Shown: piece by piece, positions 1 through 7,767 of the stretch
How the letters are laid out: every line of letters begins with the position of its first letter
Numbering within the stretch: position 1 is the stretch's first letter
Source: Deltaproteobacteria bacterium
GTDB taxonomy: Bacteria; Bdellovibrionota; O2-12-FULL-43-9; JACQJE01
Assembly (NCBI GenBank): GCA_016205125.1
Contig: JACQJE010000088.1
Coordinates: 1 to 18,673, forward strand
Reading direction: 5' to 3'
Length of the DNA stretch: 18,673 nt
Notes under the pieces: generated by a model
Told to the model about the DNA's origin: nothing
The model's database searches: none
Seen by the model: only the letters and a program-made list of their open reading frames with translations
Translations under genes and position numbers: made by a program

Positions 1-149
1 CTCCTGATCTCTCCCGGATTTTTAAGAGTTTCAGCGATCTTAGACCCATGCTCTGGCAATAAATCCGGATGTCTTTCTGCAATATGCTCCGCGCGTTCCG
101 CTGTCAATTCAACTTCAGCTTGAAGGTAAGGACAGTAATATTTGGCCAC
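1..149 (-). CDS. Partial PBECR-like nuclease-fold protein (5' end only)
   Basis: The first 49 codons of a minus-strand gene that leaves the window at base 1. The frame opens with GTG at 149-147, preceded 8 nt upstream by GAGGAG (minus-strand sequence, plus positions 158-163). The frame stays open upstream to a stop at 219-221 but offers no better start. The visible part has an aromatic and Cys-containing start (KYYCPYL), then LTAERAEHIAERHPDLLPEH and an IAETLKNPGEIR stretch. The pattern of an acidic strand, LTxER, HIxxRHP and LPE resembles small proteins annotated as PBECR (phage Barnase-EndoU-ColicinE5/D-RelE) nuclease-fold domains. That assignment is from memory of the family pattern. The C-terminal half, which should carry further conserved residues, is outside the window, so activity cannot be judged. 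It is transcribed away from the dcw cluster and is probably unrelated to it. Confidence 0.6.
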   Translation of the reverse strand, partial: MAKYYCPYLQAEVELTAERAEHIAERHPDLLPEHGSKIAETLKNPGEIR

Positions 150-249
150 ATTAGAAACTCCTCGAACTCTATCTCTAAGCCATCTCAACTCCCTGTTAAT
201 AGCAGAATCATGTACAACTTACTACCGGATTTTGATTGGCTGACAATCG

Positions 250-278
250 TTGACAAAGCCGGGCTAAAGTCTTAAGCT
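250..278 (+). promoter_or_regulatory. Candidate sigma70-type promoter for the dcw operon
   Basis: A perfect TTGACA at 250-255 is followed, after 17 bp, by TAAGCT at 273-278, a weak -10 that keeps T, A and the final T. Transcription would start near 285, ahead of rsmH. The first TGACAA of a pair (241-246 and 251-256) lies exactly one helical turn upstream of the copy inside the -35, which could also mark an operator. The rest of 150-358 shows no other gene. The call rests on motif match and position only. Confidence 0.45.
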
Positions 279-358
279 TGAACTTAAGGTGGCAAGTTGT
301 GAGAAGTATTTGGGAAAAATCGTTAAAGCAAGGTGGTTCTTCGCTGTTTGAGGAGGAA

Positions 359-1276
359 GTGTCATGCCACGTCCCCGTTTTGCTTGGGGAGGTGCTGGAA
401 TTTTTGCAGCCAAAGCCCGGGGGAGTTTATTTTGATGGGACATTCGGAGGGGGAGGGCATACGCAGGCAATTCTGAAAGCATCTTCTCCTAATGGAATGG
501 TGATTGCTTCCGATAGAGATGACAGTGCGGTTGCGAGAGGAGCCCTTCACTTTTCTGACACCATGGATTCGAGATTGAAGCTCTTTTGCGGTCGATTTGA
601 TGAAGTGGGGAGTTTTTTTCAGGGGAAATTTGACGGCGCCCTTTTGGATCTGGGGATCAGCTCGGATCAGATCATGGATGAAAAGAGGGGATTCAGCTTT
701 ATGAGAGAAGGTCATCTCGACATGAGGATGGATCTCACGATGAAAACGACTGCGGCAGACCTTATCAATCATTCTTCAGAAGCAGAATTAATCAGAATCT
801 TATCCACCTATGGGGAAGAGCATCGCTCAAAGAGGCTGGCACGAGCCTTTGTAGAACATCGCCGGGAAACCCCGTTTCGTTCGACGAAAGAGCTGGTGCG
901 TGTCGTGGAAAAAGTGAAAGGGAGGGAGAGCGGCCATTTACATCCTGCGACAAAAACCTTTCAGGCCCTTCGCATTGCCGTGAACCAGGAATTGGACTTC
1001 TTGAGGAAAGGAGTGGAGCCGATTGTCGATCAACTGGCTCCGGGGGGGAGGCTCTGTGTGATCAGTTTTCACTCTCTGGAAGATCGCATTGTCAAGGAGA
1101 CATTTCGCCGGTTGAGTGGACTCTGCAGATGTCCCGAAAAGATTCCTCTCTGTGTTTGCAATCCCGTTCGGAGTGTGAGAGTTTTAACAAAAAAGCCAGT
1201 GAAGGCGGGCAGGGAAGAAATGGCCGCTAATCCAAGATCGCGAAGCGCCAAACTGAGAGTGGTAGAGCGGATATGA
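359..1276 (+). CDS. rsmH: 16S rRNA (cytosine1402-N4)-methyltransferase RsmH
   Basis: Uses SAM to methylate N4 of C1402 in 16S rRNA in the decoding centre; also known as MraW. With a GTG start at 359 the protein is 305 aa, close to the usual 305-315. The N-terminus MSCHVPVLLGEVLEFL and the SAM-binding DGTFGGGGHT (residues 26-35) fit the family directly, as do the internal LLDLGISSDQ and RGFSF segments, the late GGRLCVISFHSLEDRIVK, and the closing SAKLRVVER. A GAGGAGG run at 350-356 precedes the GTG, but AGGAGG ends only 2 nt away (GAGG at 350-353 is 5 nt away). An alternative GTG at 299 has AGGTGG 6 nt upstream and adds 20 non-conserved residues. A TTG at 278 would sit in the predicted -10. 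Its stop overlaps the ftsL start (ATGA). Here it is the first gene of the cluster, without mraZ before it. Confidence 0.95.
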   Translation: MSCHVPVLLGEVLEFLQPKPGGVYFDGTFGGGGHTQAILKASSPNGMVIASDRDDSAVARGALHFSDTMDSRLKLFCGRFDEVGSFFQGKFDGALLDLGISSDQIMDEKRGFSFMREGHLDMRMDLTMKTTAADLINHSSEAELIRILSTYGEEHRSKRLARAFVEHRRETPFRSTKELVRVVEKVKGRESGHLHPATKTFQALRIAVNQELDFLRKGVEPIVDQLAPGGRLCVISFHSLEDRIVKETFRRLSGLCRCPEKIPLCVCNPVRSVRVLTKKPVKAGREEMAANPRSRSAKLRVVERI

Positions 1277-1623
1277 CAAATCATAAGAAAGTTTACAAGG
1301 TTATTTTGGAAAATCCGAGAGTGGCAGAGTTTCATTCCCGGAAGAAGAAGAGTGTTTCCACTCAAATCACTCTTGTTTCTTTGCTCCTTATTGGGGTCAT
1401 GACGGGATCCATGCTTTTCTACGTATGGTCCCGCGTGAAAGTGGTCGAACTGAATTACGCGATTGTCGAGTTGACGCAATTAGAGCAGGAGTTGCTTGAA
1501 CAGAACCGCCAGTTTCGTCTCCAGCTGGCTGCCATGACCTCGCCTACACGACTTGATATGATGGCAACGAATAAGTTCAACATGAACTGGCCGACGAATG
1601 AACAGATCGTTCGCCTCAAGTGA
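1273..1623 (+). CDS. ftsL: Cell division protein FtsL
   Basis: A 116-aa bitopic divisome protein. A basic cytoplasmic segment (RKKK near residues 23-26) leads into one membrane helix at about 31-52, then a leucine- and glutamine-rich periplasmic stretch (about 55-90) that should form the coiled coil pairing with FtsB-type partners and FtsQ. The conserved-type tail SPTRLDMMATNKFNM ends near WPTNEQIVRL. FtsL sequences are poorly conserved, so the call rests on size, topology and the invariant position between rsmH and ftsI. The ATG overlaps the rsmH stop by 4 nt, which suggests coupled translation. No ftsB-like gene is present in the window. Confidence 0.88.
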   Translation: MTNHKKVYKVILENPRVAEFHSRKKKSVSTQITLVSLLLIGVMTGSMLFYVWSRVKVVELNYAIVELTQLEQELLEQNRQFRLQLAAMTSPTRLDMMATNKFNMNWPTNEQIVRLK

Positions 1624-1626
1624 AGT

Positions 1627-3591
1627 ATGCCGCCTCAACGTAATATTCGTCTGATAATTGTCTTCATTTTGATTCTTTTCGTTTACGGCCTTATTGCGGG
1701 CCGGGCCTTTCAATTGCAATTTTTCGCGGACAGGAAGATCGTGAATCTCGCTGAACGGCAGTATCAGCGAATGATCAAGCTTAAACCGAAGCGGGGAGCT
1801 GTTTATGATCGAAATGGCAATGAATTGGCTTTAAGTCTCGATATTCCCTCCGTCTATGCGCGCCCCCGGCTCGTAAAAGCTCCATTTCAGACTGCGGATA
1901 AACTCTCGCGGATGTTGAATATGCCGCGGGATCAGATATTAGCGAAATTGAAAAGCAAAAATTCATTTGTCTGGCTAACCCGGCAGGTTGATCCAGGTAA
2001 GGCAGAAATTGTCTCAAATATCAAAATGCGAGGGATTGGAATTGTAAATGAAGGGAGGAGGATTTATCCTCATGGGTCGCTGGCAAGCCATATCCTCGGT
2101 TTTGCGGGTGTCGATGGTCGCGGTCTTGAAGGGGTGGAGCGGAAATACGATGAAATCTTGAGGGGAGAGGAACACTCGGTCATGTCTGATTTTGATGCGC
2201 TGGGTCGTCCCATTTCGGCCGCACCGCTTCTCCGGGGTGCTTATACCAGCGCGCATTTTCTCTATTTGACGATCAACAAGTCAATTCAATATTTCGTAGA
2301 GCGGGAATTAGGGAATGCAGTGGAGGAGTCTGGTGCAGATGCAGGCTCAGCAGTAGTGATGGTTCCCCGGACAGGAGAGATCCTCGCCCTGGCAAATTAC
2401 CCAAGCTACGATCCGAATGTCTTTCGTAGAAGTTCACTTCTGGAGCGGCGGAATCGTGCGGTCACGGACATGTTTGAGCCAGGTTCTACAATGAAAGTTT
2501 TTGTTGCGGCGATTGCGCTGGAGGAAAAGGTTGCGACACCCCGGACCAGGTATGACTGCGAAAATGGGGAATTTAAAATCGGCGGCCGAGTGATTCGGGA
2601 AGCCCAAGGGCATCGCTGGAAGAATCTTACACTCGCCGACATCATCAAAGTTTCAAGCAATATCGGAGCAGCCAAAACAGCGCTTCAGATGGGAAAAGGA
2701 AAATTATATCAAGGGCTGAGAAGTTTCGGCTTTGGTGTTCCAACTGGGATCGATTTGCCGGGTGAAGCGGTGGGACTCACCCAGCCGCGGGAGAAGTGGA
2801 CGCCGCTCACTCTGAGTACCGTGGCCTTTGGACAGGGGATCTCGGTGACAGCGATTCAGCTTGTGACAGCCTTGTCCGCTATTGCCAATGGTGGTAAACT
2901 GATGCGCCCTTTTATCGTGCGTCAGGAAGTCGATTATCGCGGGGTTTCTGTGAGAGAATTTACCCCTCAGGCGGTCAGTCAGGTTGTCTCTCCAGAAACC
3001 GCGGCGCAAGTACGGGAGATGATGGTGCGGGTGACCGATCCGGATGGGACGGGGAGCCTCGCGGTTATTGAGGGGATGAGGGTGGCTGGGAAGACAGGTA
3101 CAGCGCAAAAACCCGACGTCATGACGGGAGGGTATCATCCTGATCAGTATGTCGCCTCTTTTTTTGGTTTTGCGCCGGCCGATGATCCGAAGCTCGCCGT
3201 GTTAGTTGTCATGGACAACGCAAAGGGGAGTTATTTTGGCGGTACTGTGGCGGCACCGCTTTTTCGGAAGATTGTGACTCATGCCTTAAATGCAGAGGGG
3301 ATTCGCGTGACAGCCAAACAGCAGGCGCCGCGAAAATCGGTTGAGGTGCGGAGCCTGCGAGCGGTAGAGGTGCCTTTCATTCGAAGGGTGGGCGACCGTT
3401 ACATGATTCCCTCTCTGAGAGGATTGACCATGCGGGAAGTGGCTGAACTTTTTAACGAGGTTCCTGTAAAGGTGAGGTTCAGGGGATCCGGAGTTGTGCG
3501 CGATCAAAATCCCCCTGCAGAAAGTATGGTATCGGCTGGCGCAACGTGTGTCATCACATTTGCTCAGCCTGATTCGGAAAGTGGAATATAG
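1627..3591 (+). CDS. ftsI: Septal peptidoglycan transpeptidase FtsI (PBP3) with C-terminal PASTA domain
   Basis: A class B penicillin-binding protein that cross-links septal peptidoglycan with FtsW. Of 654 residues, about 8-30 form the N-terminal membrane anchor. RGAVYDRNGNELA starts the non-catalytic PBP-dimer domain at about residue 56. The transpeptidase domain shows all three motifs: the acyl-serine motif STMK at 287-290 (in FEPGSTMK), SSN at 343-345, and KTG at 489-491. From about residue 593, IPSLRGLTMREVAELF begins a single PASTA domain running to near the end. That domain is absent from E. coli FtsI but common in deltaproteobacterial and Gram-positive homologues. The ATG lies 3 nt after the ftsL stop with no strong Shine-Dalgarno, so coupled translation is likely. 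Confidence 0.96.
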   Translation: MPPQRNIRLIIVFILILFVYGLIAGRAFQLQFFADRKIVNLAERQYQRMIKLKPKRGAVYDRNGNELALSLDIPSVYARPRLVKAPFQTADKLSRMLNMPRDQILAKLKSKNSFVWLTRQVDPGKAEIVSNIKMRGIGIVNEGRRIYPHGSLASHILGFAGVDGRGLEGVERKYDEILRGEEHSVMSDFDALGRPISAAPLLRGAYTSAHFLYLTINKSIQYFVERELGNAVEESGADAGSAVVMVPRTGEILALANYPSYDPNVFRRSSLLERRNRAVTDMFEPGSTMKVFVAAIALEEKVATPRTRYDCENGEFKIGGRVIREAQGHRWKNLTLADIIKVSSNIGAAKTALQMGKGKLYQGLRSFGFGVPTGIDLPGEAVGLTQPREKWTPLTLSTVAFGQGISVTAIQLVTALSAIANGGKLMRPFIVRQEVDYRGVSVREFTPQAVSQVVSPETAAQVREMMVRVTDPDGTGSLAVIEGMRVAGKTGTAQKPDVMTGGYHPDQYVASFFGFAPADDPKLAVLVVMDNAKGSYFGGTVAAPLFRKIVTHALNAEGIRVTAKQQAPRKSVEVRSLRAVEVPFIRRVGDRYMIPSLRGLTMREVAELFNEVPVKVRFRGSGVVRDQNPPAESMVSAGATCVITFAQPDSESGI

Positions 3592-3627
3592 CGCTGTGAT
3601 GAAATTTTCACGCACAAGGATCTATAA

Positions 3628-5160
3628 ATGAAGGTATCTCTTAGGGCGCTAGTCAAAGTATTAAACCCGCCGCCAAAAAAATGGTCAGGCCGGCAGGAGG
3701 GTGAGGCTGCTCACCTGACCACGCATGCAGACTCTGTCACTTCCGATTCGCTTTTTGTTGCCATTCGCGGGAATAGTGTGGATGGCCACCATTTTTTGCC
3801 AGAGCTCCTCTCAAAAAAACCTGCTGTTCTGGTTGTTGAGGATCCGTCATCCATTGCTCACTTGATAGATCAAGGCACAACAGCGCTCCTGGTGGTAGAG
3901 AATACGCGGAAGGCGTTGGCCCAATTGAGTGCCCTGTTTTATCAATTCCCCTGGAAAAATATGGATGTTGTCGGCATCACGGGGACGAATGGCAAGACGA
4001 CGACAACGTACCTCTGCGAGTCGATTGCGCGGAGTGCCGGAAAGATCCCCGCCATCATGGGGACTATTGAGACGCGGTGTGGAGACTGGATGGCGCCGTC
4101 AAAATTGACGACTCCGGCCCCCCCGCGCCTCCATGAGCTGATCACTGAAATAGCTGAAAAGGGGGCGACGCATCTCTTTGCGGAAGTTTCCTCTCATGCA
4201 CTTGACCAATTCCGGTTTTATGCCATCGATATTTCTGTGGCGGCCTTTACAAATTTGACGCAGGATCATCTCGATTATCATCATTCAATGGAGCATTACT
4301 TTGGGAGTAAAGCGAGGCTTTTCACAGAGTACTTGCCTGATTCAACAGCAAAATATCCAACTGCTGTGATCAATCTTGACGATCCATGGGGAAAACTTCT
4401 GGTGAAAAAGATCCCATCGCATTGCCGACTCCTGACCTATGCTTTGGATGCTGAGGATGCATCCGTCAAAGTCCTTCAATATGAACTTTCCCTGAAAGGA
4501 ATTCGCGCTGCGATAAGGATTCCTCAGGGTCTGATTGAGATCCGATCCTCTCTTATTGGTCAACACAACCTCTCCAATATCGCGTGCGCTGCGGCCATTG
4601 CGTCTGCCTTAGAGTTTTCTGCCGATAGGATTGTCGAAGGGATTTCCCATTTGAAGGGAGTGCCGGGGCGGCTTGAGGGGATTGAAGAGGGGCAGTCCTT
4701 TGGGGTCTTTGTCGACTATGCGCATACCGATGATGCTCTGCATGGTGTGCTGACAGCGCTCCGCACTCTTTCATCCAAGTCGAGAGTCATCACTGTTTTT
4801 GGCTGTGGAGGGGATCGGGATCCTAAAAAACGGCCGTTGATGGCGAAAGCGGTGTCGGAGATGAGCGATTACGCCATCATCACGTCAGACAATCCACGAA
4901 CGGAGTCCCCAAAGAAGATCATTCTGGAGATTCTTGGAGGTCTTCCCCCCCATTTCAGGGAAGGGGAACATTGGAGAGTGATTGAAGATCGAAGAGGGGC
5001 GATTGAGACAGCTCTTTCCCTGGCGAAGGGGGAAGACGTGGTGTTAATAGCAGGGAAGGGGCATGAAGCGTATCAAATCATAGGAAAGAAGACCCTCCCC
5101 TTTGATGACCGGGAAGTGGCGAGGGGGTGGTTGAGAAGGCGGTTTCGATATGAAGGATAA
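3628..5160 (+). CDS. murE: UDP-MurNAc-L-Ala-D-Glu:meso-DAP ligase MurE
   Basis: Cytoplasmic ATP-dependent Mur ligase that adds the third stem residue. The 510-aa protein has an N-terminal uridine-binding domain, the ATP loop GITGTNGKT at 116-124, the central-domain lysine (GSKARLF, K228) expected to be carbamylated, and DNPR at 421-424. DNPR is the recognised meso-diaminopimelate signature and separates this from L-lysine-adding enzymes. The ATG at 3628 has AAGGA 7 nt upstream. The gene follows ftsI after 36 nt and overlaps murF by 11 nt. All expected catalytic elements are visible. Confidence 0.96.
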   Translation: MKVSLRALVKVLNPPPKKWSGRQEGEAAHLTTHADSVTSDSLFVAIRGNSVDGHHFLPELLSKKPAVLVVEDPSSIAHLIDQGTTALLVVENTRKALAQLSALFYQFPWKNMDVVGITGTNGKTTTTYLCESIARSAGKIPAIMGTIETRCGDWMAPSKLTTPAPPRLHELITEIAEKGATHLFAEVSSHALDQFRFYAIDISVAAFTNLTQDHLDYHHSMEHYFGSKARLFTEYLPDSTAKYPTAVINLDDPWGKLLVKKIPSHCRLLTYALDAEDASVKVLQYELSLKGIRAAIRIPQGLIEIRSSLIGQHNLSNIACAAAIASALEFSADRIVEGISHLKGVPGRLEGIEEGQSFGVFVDYAHTDDALHGVLTALRTLSSKSRVITVFGCGGDRDPKKRPLMAKAVSEMSDYAIITSDNPRTESPKKIILEILGGLPPHFREGEHWRVIEDRRGAIETALSLAKGEDVVLIAGKGHEAYQIIGKKTLPFDDREVARGWLRRRFRYEG

Positions 5161-6595
5161 GTTATCGCTGGGCGACCTTCGAGCCGCTGTATCGGCTTGC
5201 GTTATTTCGGGGGATCTTTCAAAAAATCGGAGCGTGGAGCGCGTCAGCATTGACTCCCGCACGCTGGCTGCGGGTGACTTTTTTATTGCGGTCAAAGGGA
5301 AAAAATTCGATGGAGCTGATTTTCTTTCTGAAGCGGAAGCCAAAGGGGCATTGGGTGCCCTTGTCGCGCAAGGATGTTCCTGGAGGCCGAAACATTCAGG
5401 ATTTGTACTCCTCTCATGTGATGACACAGTCCGCGGCTTGGGTAAAATTGCGAAGCATTGGCGTGCAAAATTTTCCATTCGCGTGATTGGCGTGACCGGT
5501 TCTACGGGCAAATCGACGACAAAAGAGTACATCTCGCATCTCCTGAGTCATTTCTATCCTGTCCTTAAATCGCAGGGGAGTTTTAACAACGCCATCGGTC
5601 TCCCCCTCACCCTGTTACAGCTGACTCCTCAGTCTGCGGCGGTTGTTTTGGAGCTCGGGACGAATCACCAGGGAGAGATTGCGGAGCTGGCATCGATTGC
5701 TTCTCCAAATGCGGGGATCATCACCCGCATCGATCCAGCGCATCTCAGCGGTTTAGGGACTCTTGCGGAGATTGCTATTGAGAAAGGGGCGCTTTTCCGC
5801 GCCCTTCCACCGGAGGGCATTGCAGTCGTCAATGTCGATGATGAGTACGTTCTGCGCGCGTCGAATGAAATTCGCCTGGGAAAGTTTACCTATAGCTCGC
5901 GAGGGAATCGTGCAGATTTAGCGGGTGAAATTGAGCGGGATCAGAAGCGCGGGTATTGGAAGGTTTATTGGAATTTTGCTGGTCAAAAGCGGCACTTTCC
6001 GCACCCTGTCTTTGGGCGGCATCATGCGGAAAATCTTGTCGCTGCCCTGGCAGTGGCACACGCCATTGGTCTGGACCCTGCAGAACTCGAGAGCATTTCT
6101 TCTCCTCTTCCGGATCTTGCTCACCGCCTCTCCATCTGGAGGTCAAAAAATATTGTTCTGATTGACGACTGTTATAATGCCAATCCCGCCTCTATGCGGG
6201 CCGCTCTCGATCAGCTCATGGAAGTAAGGGACGAGGGGAGCCGCGTGATCGCAGTCCTTGGAACAATGAATGAGTTGGGAGAAACTTCCCGGCAGCGGCA
6301 TGAGGAGATAGGGAAATTTTCCGCTGAACTTTCGATCGATTGTTTAATTGGGGTTGGAAAGGGGGGAGAGGAGATTGTCTCCGCTGCGCGTTCAGCCCGG
6401 GGTCCCCAAAAAGTACCACTTTTTGGGGCGAGAGCCCGGGGCAGTTCGCAAGAGCATTTTTCCGCAAAAGATCCTGACGAAGCAATCCTGCTCCTGGAAA
6501 GAGTGATCGATTCCCCATCCACCCTTCTCGTCAAAGGTTCAAGGTCGCTTGAAATGGAAAAGATAGTCAAATCACTCAAGGAAAGATATAAATAA
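5150..6595 (+). CDS. murF: UDP-MurNAc-tripeptide:D-Ala-D-Ala ligase MurF
   Basis: Adds the D-Ala-D-Ala dipeptide made by Ddl to the UDP-MurNAc tripeptide, completing the soluble precursor. The 481-aa protein has the N-terminal SIDSRTLAAGDFFIAVKG element, a Walker A loop GVTGSTGKS at 114-122 (Ser rather than Thr after Lys, which is allowed), the SFNNAIGLPLTLL segment and VVLELGTNHQGEI, the MurF form of the central-domain motif. LIDDCYNANPASMRAAL and the closing LLVKGSRSLEMEKIV belong to the C-terminal domain and are highly typical. The ATG lies inside the end of murE (11-nt overlap), with AAGGCGG upstream. Confidence 0.96.
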   Translation: MKDKLSLGDLRAAVSACVISGDLSKNRSVERVSIDSRTLAAGDFFIAVKGKKFDGADFLSEAEAKGALGALVAQGCSWRPKHSGFVLLSCDDTVRGLGKIAKHWRAKFSIRVIGVTGSTGKSTTKEYISHLLSHFYPVLKSQGSFNNAIGLPLTLLQLTPQSAAVVLELGTNHQGEIAELASIASPNAGIITRIDPAHLSGLGTLAEIAIEKGALFRALPPEGIAVVNVDDEYVLRASNEIRLGKFTYSSRGNRADLAGEIERDQKRGYWKVYWNFAGQKRHFPHPVFGRHHAENLVAALAVAHAIGLDPAELESISSPLPDLAHRLSIWRSKNIVLIDDCYNANPASMRAALDQLMEVRDEGSRVIAVLGTMNELGETSRQRHEEIGKFSAELSIDCLIGVGKGGEEIVSAARSARGPQKVPLFGARARGSSQEHFSAKDPDEAILLLERVIDSPSTLLVKGSRSLEMEKIVKSLKERYK

Positions 6596-6598
6596 CGC

Positions 6599-7675
6599 AT
6601 GCTCTATCATCTCTTTTCATATCTGACATCGTCATTCAGCGTTTTTAATGTCTTTCATTACATTACCTTTCGAACCTTTTCTGCAATATTGACCGCTTTC
6701 CTGATCTCTCTTTTTCTTGGCCCCAAATTTATTGTTGTACTTAACCGGCTCCATATGACTCAGGCGATTCGAAATGACGGACCTAAGACTCATTTTCAAA
6801 AAGCGGGCACCCCTACCATGGGGGGGACTCTGATTTTGACGACGATGCTGGCGTCCATTCTCCTCTGGATGAATCTTAAAAACAGCCTCCTCTGGATTGT
6901 TGTCTTTATTGTTGCCGCCTTTGGATGCATCGGCTTGATTGATGACTATCTTAAAGTCTCAAAGACAAACCCAAAAGGACTTAAAGGGTGGAAGAAGCTC
7001 TTTTGGGAATTTCTCTTCAGCGGCATTGCAGCGATTCTCCTCTATTATAACTGGAATGTCGATTCGACCCTTTCTCTACCCTTTTTAAAATCGGTGCGAC
7101 TCGATCTCGGAATTTTTTATATTCCCTTTGTCATGATGGTCATTGTCGGTACGGCTAACGCGGTTAACCTGACTGATGGCTTGGATGGGTTGGCTATTGG
7201 GCCGATCATGATCAGCGCTGTAACGTACCTCTTTCTCACCTATGTTTCTGGACATGCCGAGATTGCCTCATACCTGCAGATTCCTTTTATTCGGGGGAGT
7301 GGAGAATTGGCGATCTTTTGCGGGATTTTAATAGGCGCCGGCCTTGGCTTTCTCTGGTTTAACTCTTTCCCAGCCACCGTCATGATGGGCGATGTCGGAT
7401 CTCTTGCCTTGGGTGGAGCTTTAGGGACCGTTGCGGTCATTTCAAAGCATGAAATCCTGCTGATGATTGTTGGCGGCATCTTTGTAGTTGAAGCATTCTC
7501 AGTGATGGCACAGGTGCTTTCTTTTCAGCTGACAGGAAAGAGGATTTTCAAAATGGCGCCCATCCATCATCATTTTGAACTGAAGGGATGGGCCGAGCCA
7601 AAAGTGATTGTCCGGTTCTGGATTATTTCGATCTTGTTATCTATTATTGCTTTGAGTACACTCAAGCTGAGGTAG
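6599..7675 (+). CDS. mraY: Phospho-MurNAc-pentapeptide transferase MraY
   Basis: Integral membrane enzyme that transfers phospho-MurNAc-pentapeptide from UDP to undecaprenyl phosphate, giving lipid I. The 358-aa protein has about ten hydrophobic segments. Family motifs are clear: KAGTPTMGG at about 68-76, the Mg2+-site DDYLKV with D115-D116, NLTDGLDGLAIGP, the GDVGSLALGG loop, and APIHHHFELKGW with H323-H325. The long N-terminus with a first helix before GPKFI is standard. The ATG follows the murF stop after 3 nt. The gene ends 92 nt before murD, the largest gap inside the mur block. Confidence 0.97.
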   Translation: MLYHLFSYLTSSFSVFNVFHYITFRTFSAILTAFLISLFLGPKFIVVLNRLHMTQAIRNDGPKTHFQKAGTPTMGGTLILTTMLASILLWMNLKNSLLWIVVFIVAAFGCIGLIDDYLKVSKTNPKGLKGWKKLFWEFLFSGIAAILLYYNWNVDSTLSLPFLKSVRLDLGIFYIPFVMMVIVGTANAVNLTDGLDGLAIGPIMISAVTYLFLTYVSGHAEIASYLQIPFIRGSGELAIFCGILIGAGLGFLWFNSFPATVMMGDVGSLALGGALGTVAVISKHEILLMIVGGIFVVEAFSVMAQVLSFQLTGKRIFKMAPIHHHFELKGWAEPKVIVRFWIISILLSIIALSTLKLR

Positions 7676-7767
7676 CTGGAAACTGGAGTGAGAAGTTGGG
7701 AGGTTCGTTTTTAGGGAAGTATTGGAAGGTACTGTCTAAGGCCTTTGGTTCAGGAGGAACGACTGCG

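Noticed and set aside
69..275. A 68-codon plus-strand frame at the left end
   Set aside because: It lies over the better-supported minus-strand partial gene and the promoter, and its translation has no recognisable features.
278..298. TTG start at 278 for rsmH
   Set aside because: It would overlap the predicted -10 element, has no Shine-Dalgarno and adds non-conserved residues.
7588..7767. An extended N-terminus for murD beginning inside mraY
   Set aside because: The extra 60 residues are out-of-frame mraY sequence plus the gap. The family N-terminus and AGGAGG point to ATG 7768.
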